Shown here piece by piece: positions 1 to 8,500 of a stretch of DNA of 22,271 bases (positions are counted from its first letter, which is position 1; the number at the start of each line of letters is the position of its first letter). A program made the translations under genes and the position numbers. The notes beneath the pieces were generated by a model. It saw nothing but the letters and a program-made list of their open reading frames with translations. It had not been told where the DNA came from and searched no databases. The stretch comes from Candidatus Woesearchaeota archaeon. GTDB lineage: Archaea > Nanobdellota > Nanobdellia > SCGC-AAA011-G17 > JACPNG01. The DNA lies in assembly GCA_017609845.1 (NCBI GenBank), contig JAFCDD010000013.1:1-22271 (forward strand), read 5' to 3'.

Positions 1-67
1 TACATAATAAACCACATACATTTTTTATTTAAACCAAAATTGTTAAAAGGAGCAATAGAAGTATTAA

Positions 68-448
68 CTAGCTAACAAGCACAGCATTAATGACATTTTC
101 CTGCCCAGGCCTGTTCGTTATCCTGGCTTTTCCCTTCTCAGTTTCAATAATGGCCCCCTTAGTCATAATATTTCTTCTGACAAAATTTCTGTTAGCAGGA
201 TTTTCTAAGATATTCTTAATCTTAACTTTGAAATATTTTTTTTCCTTTGGAGAATAAATATTTACAATATCTTTATTTAACAATTTAAACTTGTATTTTC
301 CACCATGTGTCCTGACTTTCTTATTCTTATCCTTTCCAATACTAGTTAAAGCACTAGTTCCGGCCAATTCATAAACCCTCTTCTTTCTATAATCCTTATA
401 TCTTCCTCCAGAGGCTTTCTTCTTAGACCTTTTTTGAATTGTTGCCAT
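68..448 (-). CDS. rps8e: 30S ribosomal protein eS8 (S8e)
   Basis: This is the archaeal/eukaryotic small-subunit ribosomal protein eS8, a structural component of the 30S particle. The 126-residue length matches archaeal S8e. The N-terminus has the family's basic signature (MATIQKRSKKKASGGRYK, then the KKRVYELAG block), with the RTHGGKYKFKLL segment at about 46-57 and the NPANRNFVRRNIMTKGAIIETEKGKARITNRPGQ core at about 83-116. The start is supported by a TATA-like ATTTATAAAT on the minus strand at 471-480, centred about 27 bases upstream, so the message is probably leaderless. The stop is TAG at 68-70. polX ends just upstream at 482, so the rps8e promoter sits in a gap of only 33 bases. This looks like a single-gene transcript. 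Identification is by family recognition. Confidence 0.96.
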   Translation of the reverse strand: MATIQKRSKKKASGGRYKDYRKKRVYELAGTSALTSIGKDKNKKVRTHGGKYKFKLLNKDIVNIYSPKEKKYFKVKIKNILENPANRNFVRRNIMTKGAIIETEKGKARITNRPGQENVINAVLVS

Positions 449-470
449 TTTACATTCTAAGAAATTAACT

Positions 471-480
471 ATTTATAAAT
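471..480 (-). promoter_or_regulatory. TATA box for rps8e
   Basis: ATTTATAAAT on the minus strand lies in the 33-base gap between polX and rps8e. Its centre is about 27 bases from the rps8e ATG, which predicts transcription starting at or next to the start codon. Confidence 0.6.
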
Positions 481-481
481 C

Positions 482-2179
482 TTACCTTTCAAAAAATTTG
501 GTCAATTTTCCAATACTGAAACAATTTATAATGTCTTTTTTCTCAGCCCATCCCCTCCTAGCCACACTTGTTCCTAATTTTAAAAATTTCAACTGATCTA
601 TGTTATGAGCATCTGTCCCAATAGATATTTTTACTTTGTTCTCAACAGCATTTTTAACATTCAAATAATCTAAATCTAATCTGGCAGGAAATGCATTAAC
701 TTCCAGAGCAACACCATTATCCATAGCTTTTTTAAAGATTTTATTAAAATTTAATTCATAACCTCTCCTTCCCAACAAAATCCTTCCAGTAGGATGGGCG
801 ATTATCTTAACATATTTATTATCCATAGCTTTTAAAATCCTTTTAGTCAACAAATCTCTGCTTTGCCTAAAACCAGAATGAATTGAAGCAATCACAACAT
901 CAACTTTCTTCAATATGCTATCTCCAACATCCAAATCTCCATTTTTCTTTATGTTAACTTCCAAACCATAAAAAACCTTTACACCATCACTAATTTTATT
1001 CACTTCCTTCATCTGTTTCAATATTTGCTTATCACTCAAGGCTCCAGCAATTTTTAAATCTCCAGCATGATCGGTAATTGCAATAAATTTATTTCCTAAT
1101 CTCTTAGTCTGTTCAACCATCTCCTTAATTGTGTTCCTCCCATCACTCCAGTTAGTGTGCATGTGCAAATCTCCTTTAACATCCCCATATTTGACTAACT
1201 TGGGTAATTTTTTCTTCTTAGCTGCTTCAATTTCGCCAATATTCTCTCTCAACTCCGGTTCAATATACTGTAAACCCAGCTTCCCATAAACATTAATTTC
1301 ACTCTCACCAGCGATTTTTTTCTTGCCTTTAAACAAACCATATTCACTCAATTTCATTTTTTTACCAATTGCAATCTTCCTTAATTCAATACTATGCTGT
1401 TTACTCCCAGTAAAATATTGTAATGCAGAACCAAATTCATTCTCATTAACTAACCTCAAATCAACATGCACATCATTCTTTAACCTTACACTAGACTTAG
1501 TATTTCCCTTAGCTAAAACCCTTTGAACAGTAGACATTCCACAAAAAAAATCCATCGTTTTCTTATTATCTTTAGAAACAGCAAGAATATCCAAATCACC
1601 AATGGTCTCTTTCATCCTCCTCAGAGATCCTGCCAATTCTATTTTAGTAATTTCTTTTCTTTTCCTTAATAATTCCTTAATTTCTTCTGCCTCACCCAAA
1701 ATCATTCCCAACAAAAATCTCTTTCCGGATTTTTTGACAAATTCTGCTCCTTCCAGAATATTCTTTTCAACTTTTTCTCCTAAACTTTTTATTTTCCTTA
1801 TCTTGCCTTTTTTTGCAGCTTTTTTTAATTGTTTTAAATCCTTAATATTCAGCTTATCGTACAGTAATTTTATTCTTTTAGGACCCAAACCCTCAACTTT
1901 TTCTAATTCTGCTAATTTAACAGGAATTCCTTTCTTTAATTTTTCATAATACCTTAATTTTCCAGTTTCAATTAACTCCCTTATTTTCTTAGCAATACTC
2001 TCTCCTATCCCAGGCAACTCTTCTAATTTTCCTTCTTTTAAAATATCTTTAACATCTTCATTCAATGACTCAATAGTTTGGGCAGCCTTCCTATAAGCCC
2101 ATGGTTTGAACTTAACATTCTTCATTTCAAGGATTTCAGCAATCTCATATAGAACTTCGGCGATTTTTTTATTATTCAT
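482..2179 (-). CDS. polX: Family X DNA polymerase with PHP domain (PolX)
   Basis: PolX is a gap-filling repair polymerase fused to a PHP phosphoesterase/3'-5' exonuclease. The 565 residues match the usual length of about 570. Two helix-hairpin-helix motifs are seen at 54-66 (LPGIGESIAKK) and 95-107 (VEGLGPKRIK). The palm has GSLRR at 184-188 and DLD at 195-197, with a third aspartate at D240, so the polymerase triad is intact. The TGSKQHS block at about 257-263 matches the family nucleotide-binding region. In the PHP domain all nine expected metal ligands can be seen: H339, H341, D346, H371, E407, H434, H462, D523 and H525. Both activities are therefore probably functional. The gene is divergent from lsm and has its own TATA element at 2201-2210, about 27 bases before the ATG. 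Base-excision or gap repair is the likely role, from family knowledge. Confidence 0.95.
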   Translation of the reverse strand: MNNKKIAEVLYEIAEILEMKNVKFKPWAYRKAAQTIESLNEDVKDILKEGKLEELPGIGESIAKKIRELIETGKLRYYEKLKKGIPVKLAELEKVEGLGPKRIKLLYDKLNIKDLKQLKKAAKKGKIRKIKSLGEKVEKNILEGAEFVKKSGKRFLLGMILGEAEEIKELLRKRKEITKIELAGSLRRMKETIGDLDILAVSKDNKKTMDFFCGMSTVQRVLAKGNTKSSVRLKNDVHVDLRLVNENEFGSALQYFTGSKQHSIELRKIAIGKKMKLSEYGLFKGKKKIAGESEINVYGKLGLQYIEPELRENIGEIEAAKKKKLPKLVKYGDVKGDLHMHTNWSDGRNTIKEMVEQTKRLGNKFIAITDHAGDLKIAGALSDKQILKQMKEVNKISDGVKVFYGLEVNIKKNGDLDVGDSILKKVDVVIASIHSGFRQSRDLLTKRILKAMDNKYVKIIAHPTGRILLGRRGYELNFNKIFKKAMDNGVALEVNAFPARLDLDYLNVKNAVENKVKISIGTDAHNIDQLKFLKLGTSVARRGWAEKKDIINCFSIGKLTKFFER

Positions 2180-2200
2180 ATCTAGAATATAAAGTCTTTT

Positions 2201-2210
2201 TGTTTAAATT
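2201..2210 (-). promoter_or_regulatory. TATA box for polX
   Basis: AATTTAAACA on the minus strand is centred about 26 bases upstream of the polX ATG. It shares the 105-base divergent intergenic region with the lsm promoter. Confidence 0.55.
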
Positions 2211-2250
2211 CTTTTTCACTCCAGACTCCAATAAAAACTTAATTAGAAAC

Positions 2251-2260
2251 ATTTAAATAT
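2251..2260 (+). promoter_or_regulatory. TATA box for lsm-rpl37e
   Basis: ATTTAAATAT is centred about 29 bases before the lsm ATG at 2285. It implies a leader of only a few bases. Confidence 0.55.
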
Positions 2261-2284
2261 TGTTAACATTAACAAAAACCACAT

Positions 2285-2512
2285 ATGGAACCAGAAAGAC
2301 CTTTAGATGCATTGAATCAGGCTCGTGGAAAACGTGTTATCGTAGAATTAAAAAATCAAAAGCAATTAATAGGAACATTAAAGGCATTTGACATACACAT
2401 AAATACAGTCTTAGATGATGCAGAGGAACACGAGAACGGACAACTAAAAAGAAAGCTTGGAACAACTTTCATAAGAGGAGACACAATAGTTCTTATTTCT
2501 CAAGCTAGTTAA
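2285..2512 (+). CDS. lsm: LSm / Sm-like archaeal RNA-binding protein (SmAP)
   Basis: This 75-residue protein is an archaeal Sm-like protein. The family forms a heptameric ring that binds U-rich RNA and acts in RNA metabolism. The Sm1 motif runs from about 14 to 47 ([19 protein letters not shown], then FDIHINTVL, which gives the D-x-H-x-N RNA-binding signature). The Sm2 motif is the [10 protein letters not shown] stretch near 63-72. Its length is normal for a minimal LSm protein. The start is fixed by the TATA box about 29 bases upstream. The stop is two bases before the rpl37e ATG. This lsm-rpl37e pairing is a well-known archaeal arrangement and supports both identifications. There is no obvious Shine-Dalgarno sequence, as expected for a leaderless or very short-leader message. 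Confidence 0.95.
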   Translation: MEPERPLDALNQARGKRVIVELKNQKQLIGTLKAFDIHINTVLDDAEEHENGQLKRKLGTTFIRGDTIVLISQAS

Positions 2513-2514
2513 AA

Positions 2515-2679
2515 ATGGTAAAAGGAACCCCCTCTATGGGTAAAAAATCTGGTAAAAAGAATTTCATCAGATGTCGTAGATGTGGCAACGCTACTTATCA
2601 TATAAGAAAGAAAAAATGTGCTAGTTGTGGTTTTGGGAATTCCTCTAAATTAAGAAAATATTCCTGGCAAAAGAAATAA
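2515..2679 (+). CDS. rpl37e: 50S ribosomal protein eL37 (L37e)
   Basis: This 54-residue zinc-ribbon ribosomal protein was translated directly from the sequence. It begins [11 protein letters not shown] and has two Cys pairs: CRRC at about 20-23 and CASC at about 35-38, matching the eL37 zinc finger. The C-terminus is strongly basic ([12 protein letters not shown]). The start lies two bases after the lsm stop, so it is co-transcribed and probably translated by coupling, because no Shine-Dalgarno sequence is evident. The stop TAA at 2677-2679 directly abuts the stop of the convergent hydrolase gene at 2680-2682, leaving no intergenic base. Short length explains why such a gene is easily missed. 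Confidence 0.94.
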   Translation: MVKGTPSMGKKSGKKNFIRCRRCGNATYHIRKKKCASCGFGNSSKLRKYSWQKK

Positions 2680-3291
2680 TTACTCTTCTATTAAAACAGC
2701 TCTTAATGGAGCACCATCACAGCCAATAATATTCAAAGGAAACCCTATAAACTTATATTTTCCTTCTTCAACATCTTTTAAATTCAAACCTTCAATAACA
2801 ACAACGCTTCTCAATAAAATTTTATGAACAGTTTGGGGTGCTCCTTTTTTCTTAACACTCAGATAATCAAAACCAAGAGTTTTAACATCCATAGAAACTA
2901 TGTATTCAGCTGCTCTTTCATTTAAATAAACAAAATTAGGATCAAATTTCTCATGTCCTAAATAAGAATTTCTTGTTTTCATTAACAAAATATCTTCATC
3001 TATTCTGCCTTCTAAATCAATTTCATCAATCTCGCTCTCAACATTCGTTAAATCAATAACTTGACATCTCCCATAAAATCTTTCTAATGGAATTTTATCT
3101 ACACTGTCTTCCATATCAAAAACATGTGATTGGGCATCAACATGAGTGCCGTTGTGACTTCCAAAACTAACCCAGAAATTTCTTGCACTATATTCAGGAA
3201 TATCCCTAAATCGAGAAATTTCAAAAGGAGGATTTCCTGGATAAATTGCCATTCCATTATACAAAGGCCAAGAAATATCAATCTCCTTCAT
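2680..3291 (-). CDS. Cyclase-family metal-dependent hydrolase (kynurenine-formamidase-like)
   Basis: This protein of about 203 residues belongs to the cyclase family (PF04199), which includes KynB-type formamidases and isatin hydrolases that open amide or lactam bonds with a divalent metal. The signature HNGTHVDAQSH spans 46-56, with likely ligands H46, H50, D52 and H56. The usual proline of the motif is glutamine here. The conserved C-terminal block (IIGCDGAPLRAVLIEE) is also present. An upstream ATG at 3342 keeps the frame open, but I prefer the ATG at 3291 because GGAGGT lies four bases before it and the following MKEIDISWPL fits the family start. The gene then overlaps gnd by 14 bases and is the last gene of a glk-gnd-hydrolase operon. 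The substrate is unknown. Kynurenine metabolism is not suggested by the neighbours. Confidence 0.85.
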   Translation of the reverse strand: MKEIDISWPLYNGMAIYPGNPPFEISRFRDIPEYSARNFWVSFGSHNGTHVDAQSHVFDMEDSVDKIPLERFYGRCQVIDLTNVESEIDEIDLEGRIDEDILLMKTRNSYLGHEKFDPNFVYLNERAAEYIVSMDVKTLGFDYLSVKKKGAPQTVHKILLRSVVVIEGLNLKDVEEGKYKFIGFPLNIIGCDGAPLRAVLIEE

Positions 3292-4168
3292 CATGACCTC
3301 CAAATTTTTTCCTAATAACACTAAGTAATCTAGAACTCTCACTCTGTTCTATCCGACTTAATTCCCTAACTCTTAAGGCTACTTCTAATGCAGGCATTTC
3401 AACATCCAAGTTCTTAGCAAAGTTCAAAATCCATCTTCCTGTTTCCCCTCCCCCAACAACCCCCTTAATATCATCATAGCCCTTGCCTAATCCTCTTAAT
3501 AACTCTGACAATAATCTTGATTCTATAATAGATCCATCGCTTAATAATTGAGCAATTTTTTTAACATCATAATCTTCTTGAGATAAAAGTCCAAAACCTT
3601 CAGCAATGGCCTGCATCATACCATACTCAATAGCATTATGTACTCCCTTAACAAAGTGCCCTGATCCTGATTTACCAACAAATAAATACCTATGGGGTTC
3701 AGTTAAATCTCTAAACAAATATTCAATTTTATCAAAAACAGACCTATCTCCTCCAACCATAAAAACAGAACCTCTTAAAACACCCTCTAATCCTCCGCTG
3801 GTTCCAACATCTAAAAAATCAATATCTTTCTTTTTTAATAATTCATATCTTCTTTTGGAATCAACAAAATAGGAGTTTCCTCCATCAATAACTAGATCGC
3901 CCCTATTCAAATATGGAATCAACTCATTTAATACATCATCCACTGAATCATTTGGTATCATAAGCCATATTTTTCTAGAAGAACTTAATTCCTTAGCCAA
4001 ACTTTTTAAAGAATTGACAATCTTTAACGAAGGATGACTATTTTTTTGTTTTCTTCTCGTTTCTTTACTCTTATCATAACTAACAACATGATAAGATTTC
4101 ATCCACAACCTAGATGTCATCTTACTTCCCATCCTTCCCAACCCAACGAAACCAATTTCTTTATTCAT
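3278..4168 (-). CDS. gnd: 6-phosphogluconate dehydrogenase, decarboxylating (short form)
   Basis: This enzyme oxidatively decarboxylates 6-phosphogluconate to ribulose 5-phosphate in the oxidative pentose-phosphate pathway. The 296 residues match the short GndA/YqeC-like form rather than the longer (about 470-residue) enzyme. The Rossmann motif GLGRMG is at 9-14. The substrate-binding GGNS is at 96-99, followed by GTSGG at 122-126. The catalytic segment HFVKGVHNAIEYG starts at 171 and gives K174, N178 and E181. The second beta strand ends in VVSYDKS with D32 where NADP enzymes carry Asn-Arg, which suggests NAD+ preference (inference). The start overlaps the end of glk by eight bases (ATGAATAA), and its 3' end overlaps the hydrolase, so the three are co-transcribed. 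No glucose-6-phosphate dehydrogenase is seen in the window. Confidence 0.95.
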   Translation of the reverse strand: MNKEIGFVGLGRMGSKMTSRLWMKSYHVVSYDKSKETRRKQKNSHPSLKIVNSLKSLAKELSSSRKIWLMIPNDSVDDVLNELIPYLNRGDLVIDGGNSYFVDSKRRYELLKKKDIDFLDVGTSGGLEGVLRGSVFMVGGDRSVFDKIEYLFRDLTEPHRYLFVGKSGSGHFVKGVHNAIEYGMMQAIAEGFGLLSQEDYDVKKIAQLLSDGSIIESRLLSELLRGLGKGYDDIKGVVGGGETGRWILNFAKNLDVEMPALEVALRVRELSRIEQSESSRLLSVIRKKFGGHDEGD

Positions 4169-5105
4169 TTTGTAATTTCAAATAAAACTCTGCTCCTTCT
4201 AATCCAATATTCTCGTTAGTTATTAACGATAAAGGAATTCTTCCAATCGTTCTATCCATATGAGAACAAACATTCATAAATTCCTTTCTAAAAATTTCAT
4301 TATCTACTAAATTAGGATTTTTAATCGCAATTCCGCCAGCAATATATAAACCTCCAACAGGCACAGAAACTAACGCCATACTGCCGGCAAACCTGCCATA
4401 AATTCTAGAAAAGGTATTGCGGGCCTTTTCAGCAATGAAATTAACATTTCCGGCAATATTGTCTGCTGTTAATCCATTATCGCCTCCAAAAGACCTATAA
4501 ATATTTTCTAATCCCTTCCCGGACAATAAATCAGCATAACAAATAATCTCCCTATCTTCTTTTAGTTTAATATACCTAATTATATCTACTTCTTCTCCTT
4601 TAGAATGAAATCTCATATGGCCACCTTCGGAAGCCAAAGGAAAATAAATTTTCATTGTCTCATCATAAATCAAAATAGAAGCGCCTAAACCGCTTCCTGC
4701 TCCAATTAAACATTTAGCTCCTCTAATTACTTCCTTGACATCACTTAATCTCTTAGAATCTTGTCCTCTTAAAACATTTATTCCCCAGCCTAAGGCTTCA
4801 AAATCATTTATAATAATGACCTCTTCTAAACCAGTTTCTCTTATTATCCTATCCTCATCTATTTCCCAATCAATAAATGGGGGTTTAGAATAAACTCTGC
4901 CTTCAACAGGTCCAGCAACACCAAGACAGGCCTCTTCAACATGAATGCCTTCCCTTTTTGCTTTAGCTAGAGACTCATTAATAGCAAATTCTAAGCCATC
5001 TAACTGTCTGGTATCATAAACAAGGTCTATCCTTTTATTATCAGAAACAATTTTCAACCGAGTATTCGTTCCTCCAACATCTCCTACTAAATAACCTTTT
5101 TCCAT
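4161..5105 (-). CDS. glk: Glucokinase (Glk family)
   Basis: This enzyme phosphorylates glucose to glucose 6-phosphate with ATP in the cytoplasm. The 314 residues match Glk-type (PF02685) glucokinases of about 320. The phosphate-binding loop GDVGGTNTR starts at 8. The catalytic aspartate is D101 in IINDFEALGWG. GAGSGLG at 135-141 corresponds to the family GPGTGLG segment, and SEGGHMRF at 159-166 contains the EGGH motif. It is the first gene of the operon feeding gnd, which places it at the entry of an oxidative pentose-phosphate route. It is preceded by an unusually long leader for this window, with a perfect hairpin at 5129-5145 and only a weak AGGGG as ribosome site. Hexoses other than glucose remain possible substrates. 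Confidence 0.92.
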   Translation of the reverse strand: MEKGYLVGDVGGTNTRLKIVSDNKRIDLVYDTRQLDGLEFAINESLAKAKREGIHVEEACLGVAGPVEGRVYSKPPFIDWEIDEDRIIRETGLEEVIIINDFEALGWGINVLRGQDSKRLSDVKEVIRGAKCLIGAGSGLGASILIYDETMKIYFPLASEGGHMRFHSKGEEVDIIRYIKLKEDREIICYADLLSGKGLENIYRSFGGDNGLTADNIAGNVNFIAEKARNTFSRIYGRFAGSMALVSVPVGGLYIAGGIAIKNPNLVDNEIFRKEFMNVCSHMDRTIGRIPLSLITNENIGLEGAEFYLKLQNE

Positions 5106-5128
5106 TTTTAAAACCCCTAAGAAAAACT

Positions 5129-5145
5129 AGAGGTGCTACACCTCT
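5129..5145 (-). promoter_or_regulatory. Perfect inverted repeat at the glk operon transcription start (operator or leader hairpin)
   Basis: A seven-base inverted repeat, AGAGGTG-N3-CACCTCT, lies 24 bases before the glk ATG and is GC-richer than its surroundings. The predicted start from the TATA box at 5167-5174 falls at its upstream edge. It could be a repressor operator or a 5' mRNA hairpin. The sequence does not distinguish these. Confidence 0.55.
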
Positions 5146-5166
5146 CCAAACCACTAATTTGTTTTA

Positions 5167-5174
5167 TTTTTATA
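5167..5174 (-). promoter_or_regulatory. TATA box for the glk-gnd-hydrolase operon
   Basis: TATAAAAA on the minus strand predicts a start near 5145. A second AT element on the same strand at about 5197-5206 could instead give a longer leader. That element is also the likely promoter of the divergent tRNA-Leu. Confidence 0.45.
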
Positions 5175-5196
5175 CTTTTCGGTAAACAGAAGATTT

Positions 5197-5204
5197 TTTA
5201 AATA
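5197..5204 (+). promoter_or_regulatory. TATA box for tRNA-Leu
   Basis: TTTAAATA is centred about 27 bases before the first tRNA nucleotide at 5228. This is standard archaeal spacing. Confidence 0.5.
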
Positions 5205-5227
5205 AATCAAAACTAAATTCTATATAT

Positions 5228-5311
5228 GCGGGAGTGCCGGAGTGGTCAAACGGGACGGGCTTAGGACCCGTTGGCTTAGTGCCTGCGCAGGTTCAAACCC
5301 TGTCTCCCGCA
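5228..5311 (+). tRNA. tRNA-Leu (anticodon UAG)
   Basis: This is an 84-base class II tRNA. The acceptor stem GCGGGAG (5228-5234) pairs with CTCCCGC (5304-5310), and the discriminator is A5311. The anticodon stem ACGGG/CCCGT encloses the loop CTTAGGA, so the anticodon is TAG at 5262-5264, which reads leucine CUA codons. A long variable arm follows (about 5272-5286) and the T arm contains GGTTCAAACCC. There is no intron and no encoded CCA. The long variable arm and anticodon agree on leucine. Confidence 0.96.
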
Positions 5312-5319
5312 TCAAAAAC

Positions 5320-5327
5320 TTTAAATA
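5320..5327 (+). promoter_or_regulatory. TATA box for the 69-residue membrane protein
   Basis: TTTAAATA begins nine bases after the tRNA-Leu gene ends and is centred about 26 bases before the ATG at 5350. This predicts a leaderless message independent of the tRNA. Confidence 0.5.
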
Positions 5328-5349
5328 AATAAAAATCTTAAAATTAAGA

Positions 5350-5559
5350 ATGAAAAAAGCAACAGATTTCATAATTAAAGTCTTTGCTACAGTTATAGCA
5401 TTAATAGGGATTCTAATCTTACTTAGGCCATCAGAAAACAGCATAACTGCTTTTGCAATAGGAACAACACCATACTATGTTAATTCATTCATAACAATAG
5501 GAGCATTTATTCTTGTCCTAGTTGGATTATTTATTTGGATTGAGAAGAGTAAGGATTAA
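5350..5559 (+). CDS. Small two-helix membrane protein with TG-like linker motif
   Basis: This is an uncharacterised 69-residue protein. Two hydrophobic helices are seen at about 7-25 and 45-63, joined by a loop containing SITAFAIGTTPYYVNS, and the C-terminus is charged (EKSKD). The loop and second helix align closely with the last 55 residues of the protein at 14231-15019 (SFTGYVVADTGVYVSN, then a helix ending VGFIIW). The two therefore share a membrane-hairpin module. Related short hydrophobic segments with an ITG-like core recur in DPANN membrane proteins, to my knowledge without assigned function. It is convergent with the giant surface-protein operon. A TATA element supports it as a real, separately transcribed gene. 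No function is assigned. Confidence 0.75.
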   Translation: MKKATDFIIKVFATVIALIGILILLRPSENSITAFAIGTTPYYVNSFITIGAFILVLVGLFIWIEKSKD

Positions 5560-5596
5560 TTATTAATAAATTCTCTATCAGACTAAATTAAAGAAA

Positions 5597-8500
5597 TTAA
5601 TCATAAGTATTTATTCGGAATTCTATTGGTTCACTTGTTTCACCTTTCCTATTAACAGTAGAATATACTTTATCTATATATCCATCAAGCAAACCCTCAT
5701 CAAAAATATTTTTTACATCATACTCACTATAGTCTATGCCGGTTATCTTCTTAATATCACTTAAGAAAGTATTTTTCATTCTTCTAATTGACTCATCTGA
5801 AGCTATATTACACATACTTGACTTAGATTTTGATTTAAAAATCGGGTAATGATTAAGGGAAGCTGGTATAAGACACCAACCAGTACTATGTTTGTATACC
5901 TTGCTCCACCCTTTACTTTCATCTATTGCACTAGAAGAAGGTAATAAAACTAAATAAGGGTATCCCACATAAGGTGATCCGCTATTTATCATACGTTTTC
6001 CATTTATATAAAAGTAATAGTACCTATAAAGTCCTTTTGACTCAAAATATTCAAGATAAATATTCAACGGTTTTGTAGAAATTTCTTCTATACTTTCTTC
6101 TTTCGCCCCCTTATCAGTATCTCCAACCACATCTTCTTTTTTTTCCTTCTGCTCAACAACCACTTTTTTTGGGGTTGGTAGTTCTCGTTTAATTAAATCA
6201 AACATAAGTTTAGCCAAATCATAATAAACATCACCCTTCTCAAACAAAATCTGTCCTTTAATATAATCAGGAATAATTTCTAATTCAACTAAATCATCAT
6301 ATTCTTTAATAAACTCAAAACTGCTTTTAACATAATCTTCTTTAGAAAAATACATAAGAGTGCCCATGGCGAGCATAGCTTTATAGCGATCTTTTATTTC
6401 TCTAACTTGTTTTTCAGCATCTTCATTTCTCACAATTTCAACAGATATATCTCTTTCTTCTTCTCCTTCCTTCCTAACAACATACTCTTTATCTCTCTCT
6501 TCTAAAACATTTTGTAATTTCTCATTTCTTTCCAAATTCTTTATTCTATCCAAACTTCTGGTATCCAACCAACAATAACCTAAATCCCTATCTTTCTCAT
6601 CCTTACCGCATGTTCCAACTTTAGCCCAATTCTTAGGGTCTCCCGGAGCACTAGCACCACAAACCCTGACAACATTCAAACTAGCACTTCCATAACCAGG
6701 AACATACTTTCCCTTTACATAAGAACCAGTACTTTCTCTATCACCAATACACTCTTCCTTGTTATTAATCTTCCTCTGAATCTCCCTACTAACACTCAAA
6801 TCTGTCAGATAATTAAATACAAACTCACTACTTACCTTACCAAATCCACACTGAGGAACCCCATTAATCTCAACACAAACTTCATTAAAACCTTCAGGAG
6901 CCCGACAATCAACATTATGGCTAACAAATCCTCCTGAATTAATTCTTCCTCTTTGAACACCCTTGCATCTTCCATCAGTAACAAAATAAATGCCTCCAAC
7001 ATCATTCCTTAAGTACACGCTATAATCAACAAATGGTTGTCCATTAGGAGTTGGATTGCTGCCGGCATAAATATGATAATAGACATTATAAGTTGAAGCT
7101 CCCAAGTAACCATCAGAAGGCACCTCACTCAAAAATGCAGTAAATTGTGGCGGATCACTAGGTCGAGATAAATAATCCATAAAACTACCCAAACTTGGAA
7201 CCTTGCCATGTATACTCGACTTACAAATTTCAGCCCCAATCTCGGCAAAATCTCTCTTCTGATAAACACTATGTACAGTCCTAGAATAACTATTCACAAA
7301 AAAGTCAAAACTGTCCCCTACATTATCTAACGTAGACTTCAAATTAATGTACTCAACTCCTCCTTGTTGGGGTTTTCCACTAAAGAAACCTCCTAAAACT
7401 TTTATTATGGTGATTCCTTCCTTCCAAAATAACTCACAAACAAAAGCACTCCTAATCTTATCACACAAACCAACACTCTCTCCTTTCTCCTTAGCAACTT
7501 TTAAGCAACTGCTTGCTCCTTGTAAAACACTCCTGAAATTCTTTAAGCTAGCCAGCACACCAGTAAAACATATCGGAGGTGTAATCTGGCCATTCTTCCA
7601 GTTCGGCAATCCCAGAACCAAACTTCCACTCAAACCAGTTTGAACAACATCATTAACATACCATCTGCCACCCAAATTAAATCTTGAGACCGGACAAACA
7701 ACAGGATCACAAACATTATACAACAATTTACAATCTCCTGGAGAAAAAACATCAGTGCATCTTGGCTGTTCTTGTTGTCTGAATTTCTCTAAATTTTCTT
7801 TCTTGCATCTAAATACTTTGCCTCCAACAGAAATGGTTTCTCCTTTACAATATGAAAATCTATCAACATGGCTTATGTAATTTGATTTCTTTATTCTGTT
7901 CTCAGGAATATCTATGGCAGATTCATCCTCTAATATTATGTCGTCATCAGTACACAACAAACCATCAGGACCAACACTTTCCAATCTCAAAGTCTTAACG
8001 TCTTTTCCCCTATAAAACTCCAACACTCTTAAATATTCTCCATCATTAACCCAAGGAATACAATACGGTTCTCCATTCGGACCATATAACGCTTCTGCAT
8101 TATTGGCAAAAGTATATTCTCTGTTATTAACCTCTTGACTTAATGCTAAGTAATATTTGTTACGGTCATTCTTATCTTCATATAAGGCCCGTCCTAAAAT
8201 TATTACTTGTTGATTTGAGTTAAGTAATTGATCAATGCCTGATCTTTCATCTATCTCATATTGTTTAATGTCAACATCCTTTACATCTTTAAACCACCTT
8301 TTTAATTTCTTATTATAATTACCAGCAAAATTAGGATAGTTTCCTTTAATAATATCCCAGTTATACTTTACAGGTTTCAAAGATATAATTTTGCCTTCTG
8401 AAAAAGTAAAAATTGTTTCTCCTTTGTCCTTAATTACAACAGAATTTACTTGGCTTACCTTATTTGGGGGTGTATCTCCTTTGAGTAACTTCTCTTCTAT

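Noticed and set aside
3292..3342. Longer start for the cyclase-family hydrolase
   Set aside because: The extra 17 residues overlap gnd, do not resemble the family, and a strong GGAGGT lies just before the internal ATG at 3291.
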